This document shows, piece by piece, positions 1 through 9,698 of a DNA stretch of 12,068 bases. The first letter of the stretch is position 1, and each line of letters starts with the position of its first letter. The notes beneath the pieces are model-generated. The model made no database searches, was not told where the DNA came from, and saw only the letters and a list, made by a program, of their open reading frames with translations. The DNA comes from Cyclospora cayetanensis (taxonomy: Eukaryota > Apicomplexa > Conoidasida > Eucoccidiorida > Eimeriidae): positions 1-12,068 of the forward strand of contig NW_020312331.1 in assembly GCF_002999335.1 (NCBI RefSeq), in the 5' to 3' direction. Position numbers and translations under genes: made by a program.

Positions 1-2802
1 TCGCTCTGCTATAAGCAGGCTATGTAAATTTTCACGCCAAGTAGTCAGTAATAAACCATTGCTTGGTGCATTAGAACTATTGTAGTAGAAACTGCACGAG
101 CGTAGCGTCACATGCTGCGTTGACAAACAAAGCGCTAGCCTGGCGTGACGTTTCTGATGTATCCACAGAAAGCTGTGTAAGCCCTGGAATGTAGGATTCT
201 TGGGCGCCAACCACACATTACACGAGACTATCTAGTGTTAACGCCAACATCAAGTCGTTAACTGAGGAGCAGGCGCGGGCTTCGTTGCTCACGGGGGAAC
301 AGCGGCTCTATCTTGATTATTCCTGTTAGTGGACTCTACCCTCTCCTGCCTTGATACTTGTAATTACCCAGAAAATGCCGTCTGAAGAAGGTGAGCACTA
401 TTTTTGGGTATTGCAATAAAAGTTTCTGGTTCTTTTTTTGAGGTATTTTCCCCAAACTTGTACTTGCGCGCAGTGGACCCTCACGCATGTGATATCGACA
501 TTTTTCTTTATGCAGCTTATGGGGCTTCGAAGTCGACTATGCTGCACATGCCAATAGTTTTTGCATTTAAACATTGTTCTGTAAGGCGCGGAGGCACTGT
601 AAAACTACTTTGTCATTTGACTCCCGTTACATACTTCACATGTTTCCTGTTTTCTCATGCCAAGAAGTTCGCACATTCCAGCGCTCCGATGACAGCGCGG
701 CATCGCGCCCCCGCTGGTCTCTATTGGCCTCTCGTTTGCGGTAGGCTAGTGTGTGTTTCCTTCTTCCGGTAAACTTCTTTTAATTGGGTGGCGCATTCGT
801 CTGCGCTTTCTCATCTGAATCGTCGTAGCGTTTTTGCTTGCCTGAAGATTGACGATAGGACGGAAACTCGTCAGTTGCCCTGCAAGCATTCGGCTCGGAA
901 GGCAGCTTTGGGCGCGAGGCGTGTGGTTCTTGAAATGTGGGGGAAGAGTTAGCGGGCTAAGCTACACTTATGCAGTTTCTTCTGTAGTGGTTAATTCAAC
1001 AAGGAATCTGTAGAGAATTGACTAAATGCTCTGTCTGTTGATTTTTACTATTTATTGTAAAGTACTGTTTATTCGTCACAAGAAGATGCAGTATTGTGTG
1101 GGTGTGTGTTAGATACAATACATATCCAGCTCTGAATGCTCAGAGTTCCTTAGATGGTGAACATTCGTGAACGCCAACTGCACCTATCCCACCATGTAGG
1201 TGCTAATGATCGAGGGCGGGGCAATGAGGCAGATCTTTGAAAAATTATTCGAAGCTTCTGTACTAAGCTTGCGTTGTGTGTGGTGTTAAGTGTCTACCCG
1301 CGGAAACAGGTGAAGTGTTACCTACGGTGCTGCTTTTGCCACGACGCTTGGACCCTGACGGCAAAAGGGGATGTGAGCGCCTAGAGCACTTCGCGTGCTC
1401 TCATCCGAGTGCGCTTTCTCTGAGTATACAAATTATAAGGTCTCTCATTGGCAAAGAAAAAGGGCGAATATGGCCGACAAAGCTGTTCGTGCTTACCCCT
1501 GGACGACCTGTAATTTTTAATAGAAATTTTGAGCACGTGTTGGTGGTACTCTATCCCTTGTAAAAGAGACGGTTGTCCATATTCTTTGGCCGATAGATGA
1601 TTGTCCACTTTTGGGAGCTCTACTGTGTTCACGCGTGCGAAGGAAATGAGTGCGACCCTCTGAAGAACCAGCAGTGTTGAGATATTCCCACCTACGCATT
1701 TGCTTTGCAATTTCATCTCGTACTCTTGAGAAGTAGGGAAAGACTCTTTATGCTGGAATGCTACTGCATCTCTGCAATGAATACTCTGGGTTACTTTTAT
1801 TTGGGGGTCCTGCTTCGAGGAACCCGACGGCAAGAACGGTACGCAATTAGCCATTGATTTGGACAGAGTTCCTACTGAAAGGAGACTCATCACCTTCAAT
1901 AAGGCTACAATTTATAACATTTCAGCACAAAGCCCATGCATTACGATTACTAATTCAATGACCTCAGAGGAACTCCACATTTGTCTACACGATCAGGTAA
2001 CGAGGGCTGGACATGACTACAGAAACCGCGTTGAGTGCTTTAGAACCATCAATCTCGATGCCAATAGAAGTATAATTTTATGGCAGCGGCATTAGTTCTT
2101 TGCTTTTAAAGGGAATCATGCATCTCTCGGCTTCTCCCTGGATGCATTCCTGTAGATCTTGTGCTGCGCTCCCCTTCTGGCTGCGGTGCCCAAAGGCTAC
2201 TTCGTATTAAGCTAGTAAAAGTGGCTTGCCGCACTACTAACTGGTAATCAAGCAGAAGAATTGTATTCAGTTTTTCTATTGCCTTCAATGACCAAAGGTA
2301 ACGTGCCTTTTGTACCTAATCTTCGGGCTTAGCTTGGTCTGGAGAGTACGCTACAGGAAGCTGAGTAGTTCACGGCAAGCGATCCTGGGACAGCTGCCTT
2401 ACTTCTCTCTAGCCCCATGTTTTCCGCTTTGTTCCGCAATTCTCTGTCAAAAAGTCCTTCGCTGATGTTCAGATAAACTGTACACTTGGCATAGCTTGGT
2501 TCATTCTACTGATATGTCCTCTGCTGCTGCCGGCTCGCAGAGGCTTCCGGACAGGACATACATCTTCGGACACATGCTGAAACAAACAAAGTAGCCATTT
2601 CCCTTTTTGCATCTATTTCACGCATGATATGCCCGCTTTTCGTTTGGTTTCGTTCCACCTGCACTAGAAGCATGTTGACGCTGCTTCTTCTCTAAATTTG
2701 CCCCAAGTTTTCCGAAGCTTTTATTCGCTGTACTGCCGCAGTTTCGCCGTGCTTCCGGAGAAGGGGACGGCTGCGAACGCCAGCAACTGCGAGAAGGGGC
2801 CT
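1..2802. other. Upstream non-coding region, no defensible gene
   Basis: No frame here shows a domain, a consistent exon chain or family-like reading. The longest frame is 1899-1381 on the reverse strand (172 codons), with no recognisable content and a length expected now and then by chance. A short start-plus-donor (ATG 375 to 390, then GTGAGC) could be the first exon of something but has no partner I can identify. A 6-bp hairpin CTCTGA/TCAGAG is at 1130-1145 and a GT-rich run at about 1095-1110. The promoter of PDE-1 presumably lies in the right part. Confidence 0.5.
2513..2560. repeat. Nested inverted repeats upstream of PDE-1
   Basis: TATGTCCT (2513-2520) pairs with AGGACATA (2553-2560). 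An overlapping pair CCTCTGC (2518-2524) and GCAGAGG (2537-2543) competes with it. It is about 500 bp before the proposed start, so it may lie in the promoter or leader; function unknown. Confidence 0.35.
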
Positions 2803-2892
2803 ATGGCCACGGACACGGCAGCAGAACAAAGGATGTTTACGCGGCAGCTTATCAGAGGGGTGCACGCAGCACCACTCTGTATCGCTCTTTAG
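2803..2892 (+). promoter_or_regulatory. Possible upstream ORF in the PDE-1 leader
   Basis: A 30-codon ORF (ATG to TAG) starts in a favourable context (G at +4) and ends about 170 bp before the proposed PDE-1 start. It lies in a GC-richer patch (about 2740-2870) that looks like a 5' untranslated leader. If transcribed it could lower PDE-1 translation. Transcription start is not visible, so this may be outside the mRNA or part of a missed first exon. Confidence 0.25.
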
Positions 2893-3062
2893 GACTCAAC
2901 TTCTGAGTCCAGGGCTGCCGAATAGGGGACTTTTGTATTTTAAGCCTACTTCATGCAATTCACATTGTATTCTGTCCCGGCCAAAGGATGAGGCAGCCCG
3001 TAAACAGACTAAAGCCTCACATAACGCACCATCCCCCCTGGAAGAAATCCGATTCTGGAACG

Positions 3063-3422
3063 ATGGAGTCTTCACGGTCCTACGAAATGGAGTCTATTTG
3101 TTCATCTGCTTCCAGGTCTGAATGCGCTTTTTTCTTAGACGATGTGGAGATGTCACTGCATCAGCCGCTAGCTATGAAACCTGAATCCCGTCATGCCACG
3201 GCACCCAAAGAAGGCAGCGGGGGCGAAGGGGGCAACTATGCAATTCGATCACAGGATTCGCCTAAGAGAATGCTGTGCTCAGCTTCGGCTGGCTGCTCCA
3301 CCCAACATAAATATAGCCGATCCAGTGGATGCCACAGATCCACAGGAAACCAACAAGAGAGCAAAACCGCAGCCACAAAAAAGCCGATCTATATGAGTAT
3401 CCCGTTCGTTCCCGCAGTAGCT
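3063..3422 (+). other. PDE-1 exon 1: hydrophilic Ser-rich N-terminus
   Basis: The frame is open from 2907 to 3599 and is left at a perfect donor (GCT|GTAAGT, 3422/3423), phase 0. From 3063 it encodes 120 residues starting MESSRSYEMESIC, rich in Ser, Lys, Gly and Gln, with no membrane segment, so probably cytosolic. ATG 3063 has A at -3 and G at +4 and is preferred. ATG 2988, in the same frame and also with A at -3, would add 25 residues. No domain is recognised; its assignment to PDE-1 rests on the matching phase with the membrane exon. Confidence 0.6.
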
Positions 3423-6400
3423 GTAAGTAAACGAGGTCTTTCAGCATCCAGGTGCTTCCTTATGCTTTTTCCTGTTGTAGTTATACATTATTGCAGGCTG
3501 GCTGCAGCTCGCTGCGTTCTCACAAGCGGGAATGCAGCTATCGGGTCTGCAGTAGTTAGCTCAGGCAGCTCTGTCTCGAAGCTATTACAGCAGAAATAGC
3601 TTGCTGAAGAGCCTGTCTGTGTGCTGTGCTTTGGATTAACGACGCCTCTGGTTACTCTTGTATACGGGCACGGTTGGTGGCTGTGGATGGGCGCTTCCGT
3701 GCTGCAGGACTGGTTGGACCAGATGTGGTACGCAGAGTCTATTTTCGTTCGCTGTGGGGAAGGATCACCTGCAGGGACTGTTACGAAACGTAGCGGTCGA
3801 ACGCGAGGTATGTGTATTTTGAGCAACAGCCGGAGCGTTGAAGGATGGCATTAGTGAAATTGCATGTCTAGCATTTGATACTGGGCGGTTACGACATAGT
3901 CTGTGTGACTGACAGATTTGTCTACGCAGAGGTTCTAAGTCGTAACAACGTGATAAAGGTTCTGCTTCCCCAGCATGCTAGCGTATTTGCAGAGGAAAGG
4001 AAACCACATGCCTTCCTGGGTCTATGTAGGGATGCAAAGTGGATCTTTGCAATTATTAGACACATCGTGGACTTCCCCTTTTCGTGCGCTGATTCATTAC
4101 TGTGGATTCACCTGTCTATTGTGCACATTTAACTGTGCCGCTGCGTTTAAGCTCGGCGTTTTCAGGTGTGGGCGTATGGCAAAGGGCCTATGTTTCAGCT
4201 TATGTTCATGACGATCATTGTGTGGTTTGCAGTTGTTGTTGATCATTCTTCGGCGGCAACGCAGGGAAGCTTTTGGTCTGTAGGGGCTGGAAGTGAAAAT
4301 GCGGAAGTCTCGGAAATTAAAAGGAAGCAGCGAGCCAGTATTCAGCTCCTCCCCCTCCGCTTCAAAGATCCGCACGCCGAGGAGGAATTTGTATTCAACA
4401 GCAGCCGCCTGATGATATGGCGAAACATTTGCCTTTTTGTTTTCAAGATCCTAGCCACAACGTGTGTGTATGGTATCGTTGCCGCATCTGGGGCATTTGG
4501 AGAATGGTCCTATGTCCCGAGCTCATTTATATCAGGGCTGAATGTTGTATACGTAACCTTACTCATTTTGGCTGTGCTGTCGTTGGTGGTACCAATGATT
4601 CCGTGGTTGAGGGCCCGCCTGGAGTACTCGCTCTATTTTCTTCTTATCTGCGAGGCGCTGGTCTTAGCCAGCTTTGTGACGCACGAAAAGGTATACAGCT
4701 ACACAAATAGCAATGACAGGTTTAGTGCCAATATCTGGGAATCAAGGAATGAGATAGCCCTCACGGGAAAAGAAGTTTGCACGAGCAACCCAAGGCTTTC
4801 GGTTTTCGTCCTTTCCATGGAACTCATCTTGGACGCATGGGTGCAATTTTTTATGTACTTTTTCATCATCACTGTAAGCATTGTGCTGCCCACTCGAGTT
4901 CGCATAGCTGCCTGGGTTCAGCTGGCGGTTTTGGTTATATATTGCGTTCCGGTTTTCGCCGGGCAAGCGTACTGCAAAATCCTGCTGTATCCAGAGTGAG
5001 CTTTTCCGCCTTTACTCCCTTGTGCCCTGCAAGAGGCAGCATATAGACGCTTTCCCTGGGTTCCAGCGTATTTCATTGTAGCTCTCTTGGTCAATTGTTA
5101 CTTTCCATTGTAGTTTGCTGAACCGGTTGCCAACCACTGTATAAATAGGTCCGCTAATAGCTAAATTTAATACGAAGCAGCTAAATGGAACTGCACATAT
5201 GAGGGCAACCTTTTACAGATCCTGGAGCAAACCACTTGATTTCCGCTTTAGCTGCACTCAGCGAAAGCGCATTCTTCTCCGTTAGGTTTACCGCTCTTTA
5301 TTCGTTGCTAAGTGCTTTTTCAGGCTCCTTCGCATGCTGCATGCATTTTTCATGTTGGGCGCCGCTGTTTTTGGCGCGTATGCAAGCGAATCAAAGCGTC
5401 GGGGTCTCTTCTACTCATGGCTTGTAAGATGAGCTTAGGCACATGCCAGAGATTTTCCAGCCGTTCTTCTATGGCAAGTCTACCTAGAATCCGATGTAAG
5501 ATCGGATGAAGCAAGTAAGATTTATCGCTCTGGGTTCAATAAGCCCTGCCCTTTGCTGCGCACTCTTGCTTATTTGTGACGAATTGAGCAGTCTATGAAG
5601 CGGCAAATGAAGCTCTTAGAGGCTGAGCGTGACAAGGCAAGTGACGACAATATGCGTAGCGGGATATCCGCTCTCCAGAACCACTGCAAACAAGTAAGCG
5701 GAGCGGTATTTGGTTTTGCTAGTATCCGGCTTGTCTGAATTTTCTGCATGCGGAGTTAAGGGCATTAGCATTTAGAGCTGCGCCGATTCTCCTGTTGTAC
5801 TGATCTCCAGCACAGTGACTCATGAAATTTGTGCGTTGCTTGCAAAAAAATATGGGCATTAAGTGTATGTTCAATTTGCATATTTAGTGATTATGGTGTC
5901 GTAGCGAACTCGATGGAGATCCAGGACACATGTGCCTTCGGAGACTTTCAAATTTACAGGTAGAAGTAGCTTTGATGTGCGCCAAGACTGCCCCTGGGGG
6001 AGCTGATATTTCGTCTTACATAAAAGATGCTGCGACTCATGCCGAAGCATCTTTGGATATTATGGCAAATAGCAAGGACCTATACCACACGGAACTCCAA
6101 GAAGAGTTGCGCGAAAAGGTAAGTCAGGGGCTGGCGTGCCTTCTCTATAGTCAACTTCTCTCCAGGCCATTCTGTGTCAACTACAATTACACCACTAAAA
6201 TTTAAAGGCAGCCTTTGCACTACACGTCAGTCTAGTGTATGGTACAGTGGTTCTCTGGCTGGGCATGAAGCGAAGACATTTTTCTGGCGTGTGGGTACTT
6301 TGGTGCAGACCTTTATTAAGGCATTTAACGTGGAGAAAACAACCAGCAAGGGTCTACTTTCGGCTGGCGCCCGTAGCGTATCGCGAGTGAACCCTGCCCG

Positions 6401-9400
6401 AACTGAGCCATCAGTTGTAGGGCAGGGGCTTAAAGGTCTGTTGTTTTGAATGCACCCGAGACTGACAGCGTTCAGCAGTAGCAGACCTGTATATGCCAAG
6501 TGCTTGAGTTACAACAGAGTACAACGGCTTATTAGGGCTGCAGGAGTGTGTGCTGCTTGTAATCGACAATTATTTTGCAGCAGTGTCCGTTAGCTCTGAT
6601 GGTATTCGGCTCCCCTGCTTCGTAAGCTATGCTGTGCCGCGCCGCTGTTGCGTATCTCCTCCTCATCTAAAACAGCCCACTGCTGTATAGGCATGTACTG
6701 GAATCAAATGTTATGAGATTTTGTTTGCTATGATGACCATCCTTTTTCCTTTGTCTAGGCTGAACGCAATTGAGCGAGCAGTCTTTGATCTTTATTCTGC
6801 ATCTAGTGCCTTCCGTGAAGTTGGACTAGAGTAGTTTTTCATAGCGCTGCCTCAACAAATATCCTTATATATCAGCCATCATGTAATTTTGTTGACTCCC
6901 ATCCGAGATACTCACTTTTCTTCGTGTTTTGATTTGGCTTTATTGCAGTCGGCAGATCTCGCGTCTCGTGTCGGCGTCGATATCTCATTCAACCCGATGG
7001 CTGTAAGTCAGCACACCCGTGCTGGGTCCTGGTCTTCCTAAAGCTCTACCATTCCAGCAGTTAAGTCGCGGAATCAGACGGACAGAATTGAAATCCGCAG
7101 GTGTCCCCATTTTTCGTTTCACGCAGTTTCAGCGACAGATACAGGTCCATGATGCAGAAAATTCGGCCTTCTTTGAATGTGGATATACGTTGCTTTCACG
7201 CTACTCTGCGGACTGGGGCTGTGATGATCGCACTTTGAGTTATTTTCTCATGGATATAGAAGGCCTGTACAACAAGCTGCCGTATCACAATTCCATTCAT
7301 GGTGCTATGGTGCGTTTCCCTGATTAATCAATGAGAGGCCTCGTGGGCTTCCATTCCTTGTATCAACTGTTGAGGGCGCAGCCGGCGCATATAAAAAGAT
7401 GCGGCGGCTGTACTCCTTAGTACCAGAATATTTCTAGTTGTGCAGTTGTAATGGCTTCTCCAGAGCAGACTGAAGCGAAGAGCAGCTGCTCAGTATGATT
7501 GCAATTGCCTTAGGTGGCTCATCTCATGGGAGTCTTCTGTCGAGCGACACGGCTTAACACCCAGTAGGTGGCAGTGATGAATTGACTAATCAGACACACA
7601 TACAGTCCAAATGGTGTGATTCAGCATTTATAGTTGGTTCTAGCTAACTTGCATTTACCGTTGTACAAGGAACTGTCTCTTGCCCTGGGTGAACGAGCGG
7701 TCGCTACACTCTTATAAAGAAACTAGATTCATGAATGAAAAACCAGGTTAGCTGCGTTCATGTGCTGCAGGCTCAACTCCCTTGGGGCTGGGGCTATCCT
7801 GGTCGCCGCTTTATGCCACGATGTTGGACATCCAGGACGCAACAATGCATTTTTTTCTGCTAGCCGCTCGCCACTCGTGCGTTTTCCGCCAAGCAGGAGA
7901 TGAAATTCTTGTCTAATTACGGACAATAGGAGGCCAAATAGCTAAACCGCTCGTGCGTGAAGTGTCAAGCTTGAATTGTTCCCATGCCTAGTCCTTAATA
8001 GACCGGCACCGCACATTGTGGTGCTGTTGACGTGCAGGCAATACTTTACAACGACCGTTCTGTCCTCGAAAACTTTCATTCAGCATTGACCTTCAAAGTT
8101 TTGTCCCAAAGCGCCAGCAACATCTTTCGATACCTTGCTAAAAATGTGGGAAAGATCTTACACCGACCGGTCCTGGAATGCACCGACTGGCCAGCCCACC
8201 AAAGCCAAAATCTACACAGCAGCGATTATACAGTGCGTAACTGGAAAGCGTCGTTTCCTGGTTTTATTTTTCACCAGTACGATTGTCCATGGTGCACTGC
8301 TCTATTCAGGAGCTTATGGAGATCAGGTCGAATATTATACCCCTAATTCTTGCAACGGACATGAAGACGCACTTCTCCGCCCTGAGCCGATTCAGAGCAA
8401 GGCGACAAAACCCTGCATTTGACCATAGGAAACAGAGAGATGACACATGGTTGGTTTGATTGCTGATTCCTAGAAATTTGTGATACTTTCCGATAGCCGT
8501 TTTGAGATCACAGTCCGGTTTCTGCGTATGCTTACTGACCTCAGGCTGGTCGTGGAAATGTGTATGAGAGCAGCTGACATTGGACATAGCGTTGTGGATT
8601 GGGATCAGCACTTTGAGTGGAGTGGGCGAGTCACTGCTGAATTTTATCTTCAAGGCGACGAAGAGACACGGCTTGGAAGAGGTGTCTCGCCGTTGTGTGA
8701 CCGGGACCTGCATAGTAGCATGGCTCGAAATCAAGTTGGCTTTCTGTCACACATAGTGAAGCCACTTTTTGCTGAGCTGAACAGCGTTGAAAGCATGAAA
8801 GGCGCATTGTAAGGCATCGGAGACGCTTAGATTTTTGAAAGGAACACTGCACGCTTCAGCTATCTCGCTTCATTGCGTTCAGATGCTCCAGAGCATACGG
8901 CCACTGTTCTGTGTTTTCGCCTTCTTTCAGCCAGGGAGCGGTCGATACAATTGAAGCGAATACCAATAAATGGCAACATTTGCAAGACTCTGGGATCGAT
9001 GTGAAGTTTTCTCCAGCTGTAGTCGATGTCGAAGAAGCACTGATGGTAAGAGTAGATCCCCTCTTTTGGCTTACACCTCTCATTTACCGTACATTCAAAA
9101 CGTTTAACAACAGATGGAGCTTTCTTGTATATGTCGCCGATCTAATTTCCATTGTTCATGAACGGGGGACACTAACAGCGACGATTATACGTAAAATCCC
9201 TAAACCTTTCTCAATTCGCGTGTGGAGTTTCCAGTTACCTCATAGTTCCATAATGAGCTTGCCTCGTAGCCACTGCTTTCAGGGGAAAGCCCACGTCCTG
9301 GACATTACTCTGCTCACCGCAAACGAGTGGGTCGAAAATCCCGCTTTTTGATAGCGACTGCCAGATTTTCCGTTTTTCTTTGAAACACTAGCAAGCACCA

Positions 9401-9698
9401 ATGCATCTTAGTGATGTGCCAGCTCTACTTGTCTTCTGGCTCATCACTTTGGGGAGTGCATGGTGTTTTGTCCTGCTTCACTGCATTCCTAGAAGTAAAG
9501 GAATCACATGCACTAAATACGCGGTAAAAATCGAGGATGATGAGTCAGTTAAATATGGATACGCACTGAGGTATTAGTGTGCAGTGTTCTGGTGTGATTA
9601 CTTCGTGTTTCAGCTGCAAGTGTCCTTGCTGCAGAGCTGGCAACGTGGCTTGCCAGTTTCTGAGCATGAAAGTGCGGATCAACGAAAATGTGGAATAA
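3063..9698 (+). CDS. Membrane-anchored 3',5'-cyclic nucleotide phosphodiesterase (PDE-1), 16 exons
   Basis: Hydrolyses cAMP and/or cGMP to the 5'-monophosphate; class I (HD-type) PDE. Proposed join: 3063-3422, 3775-3807 (or 3736-3807), 4166-4995, 5324-5423, 5592-5693, 5960-6118, 6949-7002, 7127-7309, 7514-7563, 7771-7876, 8038-8232, 8310-8449, 8545-8808, 8931-9045, 9283-9326, 9614-9698. All junction phases agree, giving about 939 residues. Seen: a Ser-rich N-terminus (1-120), six or seven membrane segments (about 141-430), a linker, and a catalytic domain (about 560-850). Active-site residues: general-acid and metal His in YHNSIH (about 600, 604), HDVGHPGRNN (640-649), the metal Asp in RAADIGH (782), and the purine-binding Gln and clamp Phe in NQVGF (834, 837). 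Family knowledge: TM plus PDE fusions are typical of apicomplexans. Uncertain: the start (2988 or 3063; 4190 is a weaker alternative), exon 2, and cAMP versus cGMP preference. The catalytic identity is firm; exact ends of some exons are inferred. Confidence 0.9.
3775..3807 (+). other. PDE-1 candidate exon 2 (juxtamembrane)
   Basis: Acceptor CACCTGCAG ends at 3774 and donor GAG|GTATGT is at 3807/3808. The 11 residues GLLRNVAVERE lead straight into VWAYGKG of the membrane exon, phase 0 at both ends. An alternative acceptor ending at 3735 gives 24 residues starting SLFSFAVGKDH, also in phase. Skipping the exon keeps the frame too, so it may be cassette-like. It is inferred only from the donor quality and the peptide-like reading. 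Confidence 0.45.
4166..5423 (+). other. PDE-1 exons 3-4: multi-pass membrane module
   Basis: Exon 3 (4166-4995, acceptor TTTTCAG, donor GTGAGC, phase 2 out) encodes 276 residues. Hydrophobic stretches lie at exon residues about 10-26, 87-110, 123-145, 152-171, 212-241 and 246-266. Exon 4 (5324-5423, donor GTAAGA) adds a seventh candidate, MLHAFFMLGAAVFGAYA, then a basic KRRG stretch that would face the cytosol. A hydrophilic loop of about 60 residues separates segments 1 and 2; another, with the CTSNP Cys, lies between 4 and 5. The module would hold the catalytic domain at a membrane. The first segment could instead be a signal peptide if translation began at ATG 4190 (MFQLMFMTIIVWFAVVV, then SSAATQG). 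Confidence 0.8.
5592..6118 (+). other. PDE-1 exons 5-6: linker between membrane and catalytic parts
   Basis: Exon 5 (5592-5693, donor CAA|GTAAGC) encodes a charged, coiled-coil-like helix beginning SMKRQMKLLEAERDKA. Exon 6 (5960-6118, acceptor TTTACAG, donor AAG|GTAAGT) encodes 53 residues including SSYIKDA and EASLDIMANSKDLYHTELQ. The pattern of a helix followed by SKDLYHTEL resembles the segment seen just before class I PDE catalytic domains. Both exons are phase 0 to phase 0. Confidence 0.75.
6119..6948 (+). other. PDE-1 intron 6, the longest (830 bp)
   Basis: Runs from GTAAGT to TTTATTGCAG. It holds a GC-rich inverted repeat at 6392-6427 but no exon I can support. The open frame at 6174-6449 starts inside the intron, has no matching donor and reads nothing recognisable. 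A 21-bp phase-0 candidate after TTTTGCAG (6582-6602) reads QCPLALM and was not accepted. Confidence 0.6.
6392..6427. repeat. Intronic GC-rich inverted repeat
   Basis: CCCTGCCC (6392-6399) pairs with GGGCAGGG (6420-6427). Inside it AACTG (6401-6405) pairs with CAGTT (6412-6416) around a six-base loop, with a small asymmetric bulge. It lies within PDE-1 intron 6. Possible RNA hairpin; no function shown. Confidence 0.45.
6949..7876 (+). other. PDE-1 exons 7-10: first half of catalytic domain with metal site
   Basis: Exons 6949-7002, 7127-7309, 7514-7563 and 7771-7876. Exon 8 reads DIEGLYNKLPYHNSIHGAM, holding the general-acid His (YHN) and the first metal His. Exon 9 is only 50 bp (VAHLMGVFCRATRLNT plus CA) and leaves through CA|GTAGGT in phase 2. 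Exon 10 completes the Gln codon and reads AALCHDVGHPGRNNAFF, the HDxxHxxxxN metal signature. Together exons 8-10 rebuild the canonical block with correct spacing, which is strong support for the tiny exon 9. Confidence 0.9.
8038..8808 (+). other. PDE-1 exons 11-13: second half of catalytic domain
   Basis: Exon 11 (8038-8232) continues AILYNDRSVLENFHSALTF, the family's NDxSVLENxH block, to NIFRYL, then has about 29 extra residues. Exon 12 (8310-8449) reads IPLILATDMKTHFSALSRF, the ATDM helix. Exon 13 (8545-8808) reads RAADIGHSVVDW (third metal ligand Asp), SPLCDR and NQVGFLSHIVKPLF (purine-binding Gln and clamp Phe). No key residue is missing, so the enzyme should be active. An alternative exon 11/12 junction (8236/8237 to 8276) also keeps frame, but leaves a 40-bp intron and a less family-like reading. 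Confidence 0.9.
8931..9698 (+). other. PDE-1 exons 14-16: C-terminal helix and Cys-rich tail
   Basis: Exon 14 (8931-9045) ends the last catalytic helix: VDTIEANTNKWQHLQDSG to EEALM, donor GTAAGA, phase 0. Exon 15 (9283-9326) reads GKAHVLDITLLTAN, donor GA|GTGGGT, phase 2. Exon 16 (9614-9698, acceptor GTGTTTCAG) reads CKCPCCRAGNVACQF and stops at TAA 9696-9698. Exons 15 and 16 have no known domain, but the reverse-strand gene at the right edge has matching exons in the same order and phases, which is why I chose this end. Simple read-through of exon 15 to TGA at 9349-9351 is the alternative. The Cys cluster might bind metal or be acylated; that is inference. Confidence 0.7.

Noticed and set aside
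375..390. ATG CCG TCT GAA GAA G before GTGAGC as a first coding exon
   Set aside because: The start context and donor look good, but no downstream phase-1 acceptor with a coding-like exon could be identified in the next 2.5 kb.
404..772. Forward open frame of 122 codons
   Set aside because: Begins at a non-ATG codon, shows no domain, and has no convincing splice partners.
1381..1899. Reverse-strand open frame of 172 codons
   Set aside because: No recognisable motif or exon partner, and a frame of this length is expected occasionally by chance in 12 kb read six ways.
5338..5345. TGCATGCA, like an ApiAP2 binding site
   Set aside because: It lies inside coding exon 4 and is a single copy; nothing suggests a promoter there.
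8237..8276. A 40-bp intron joining 8236 to 8277
   Set aside because: The frame is kept, but the intron is much shorter than the others; the 8233-8309 intron gives a more family-like sequence (SDYTELMEIR).
9283..9351. Exon 15 read through to TGA as the PDE-1 C-terminus
   Set aside because: Possible, but the splice to 9614 gives a tail matching the paralogue's last exon, which simple read-through does not explain.
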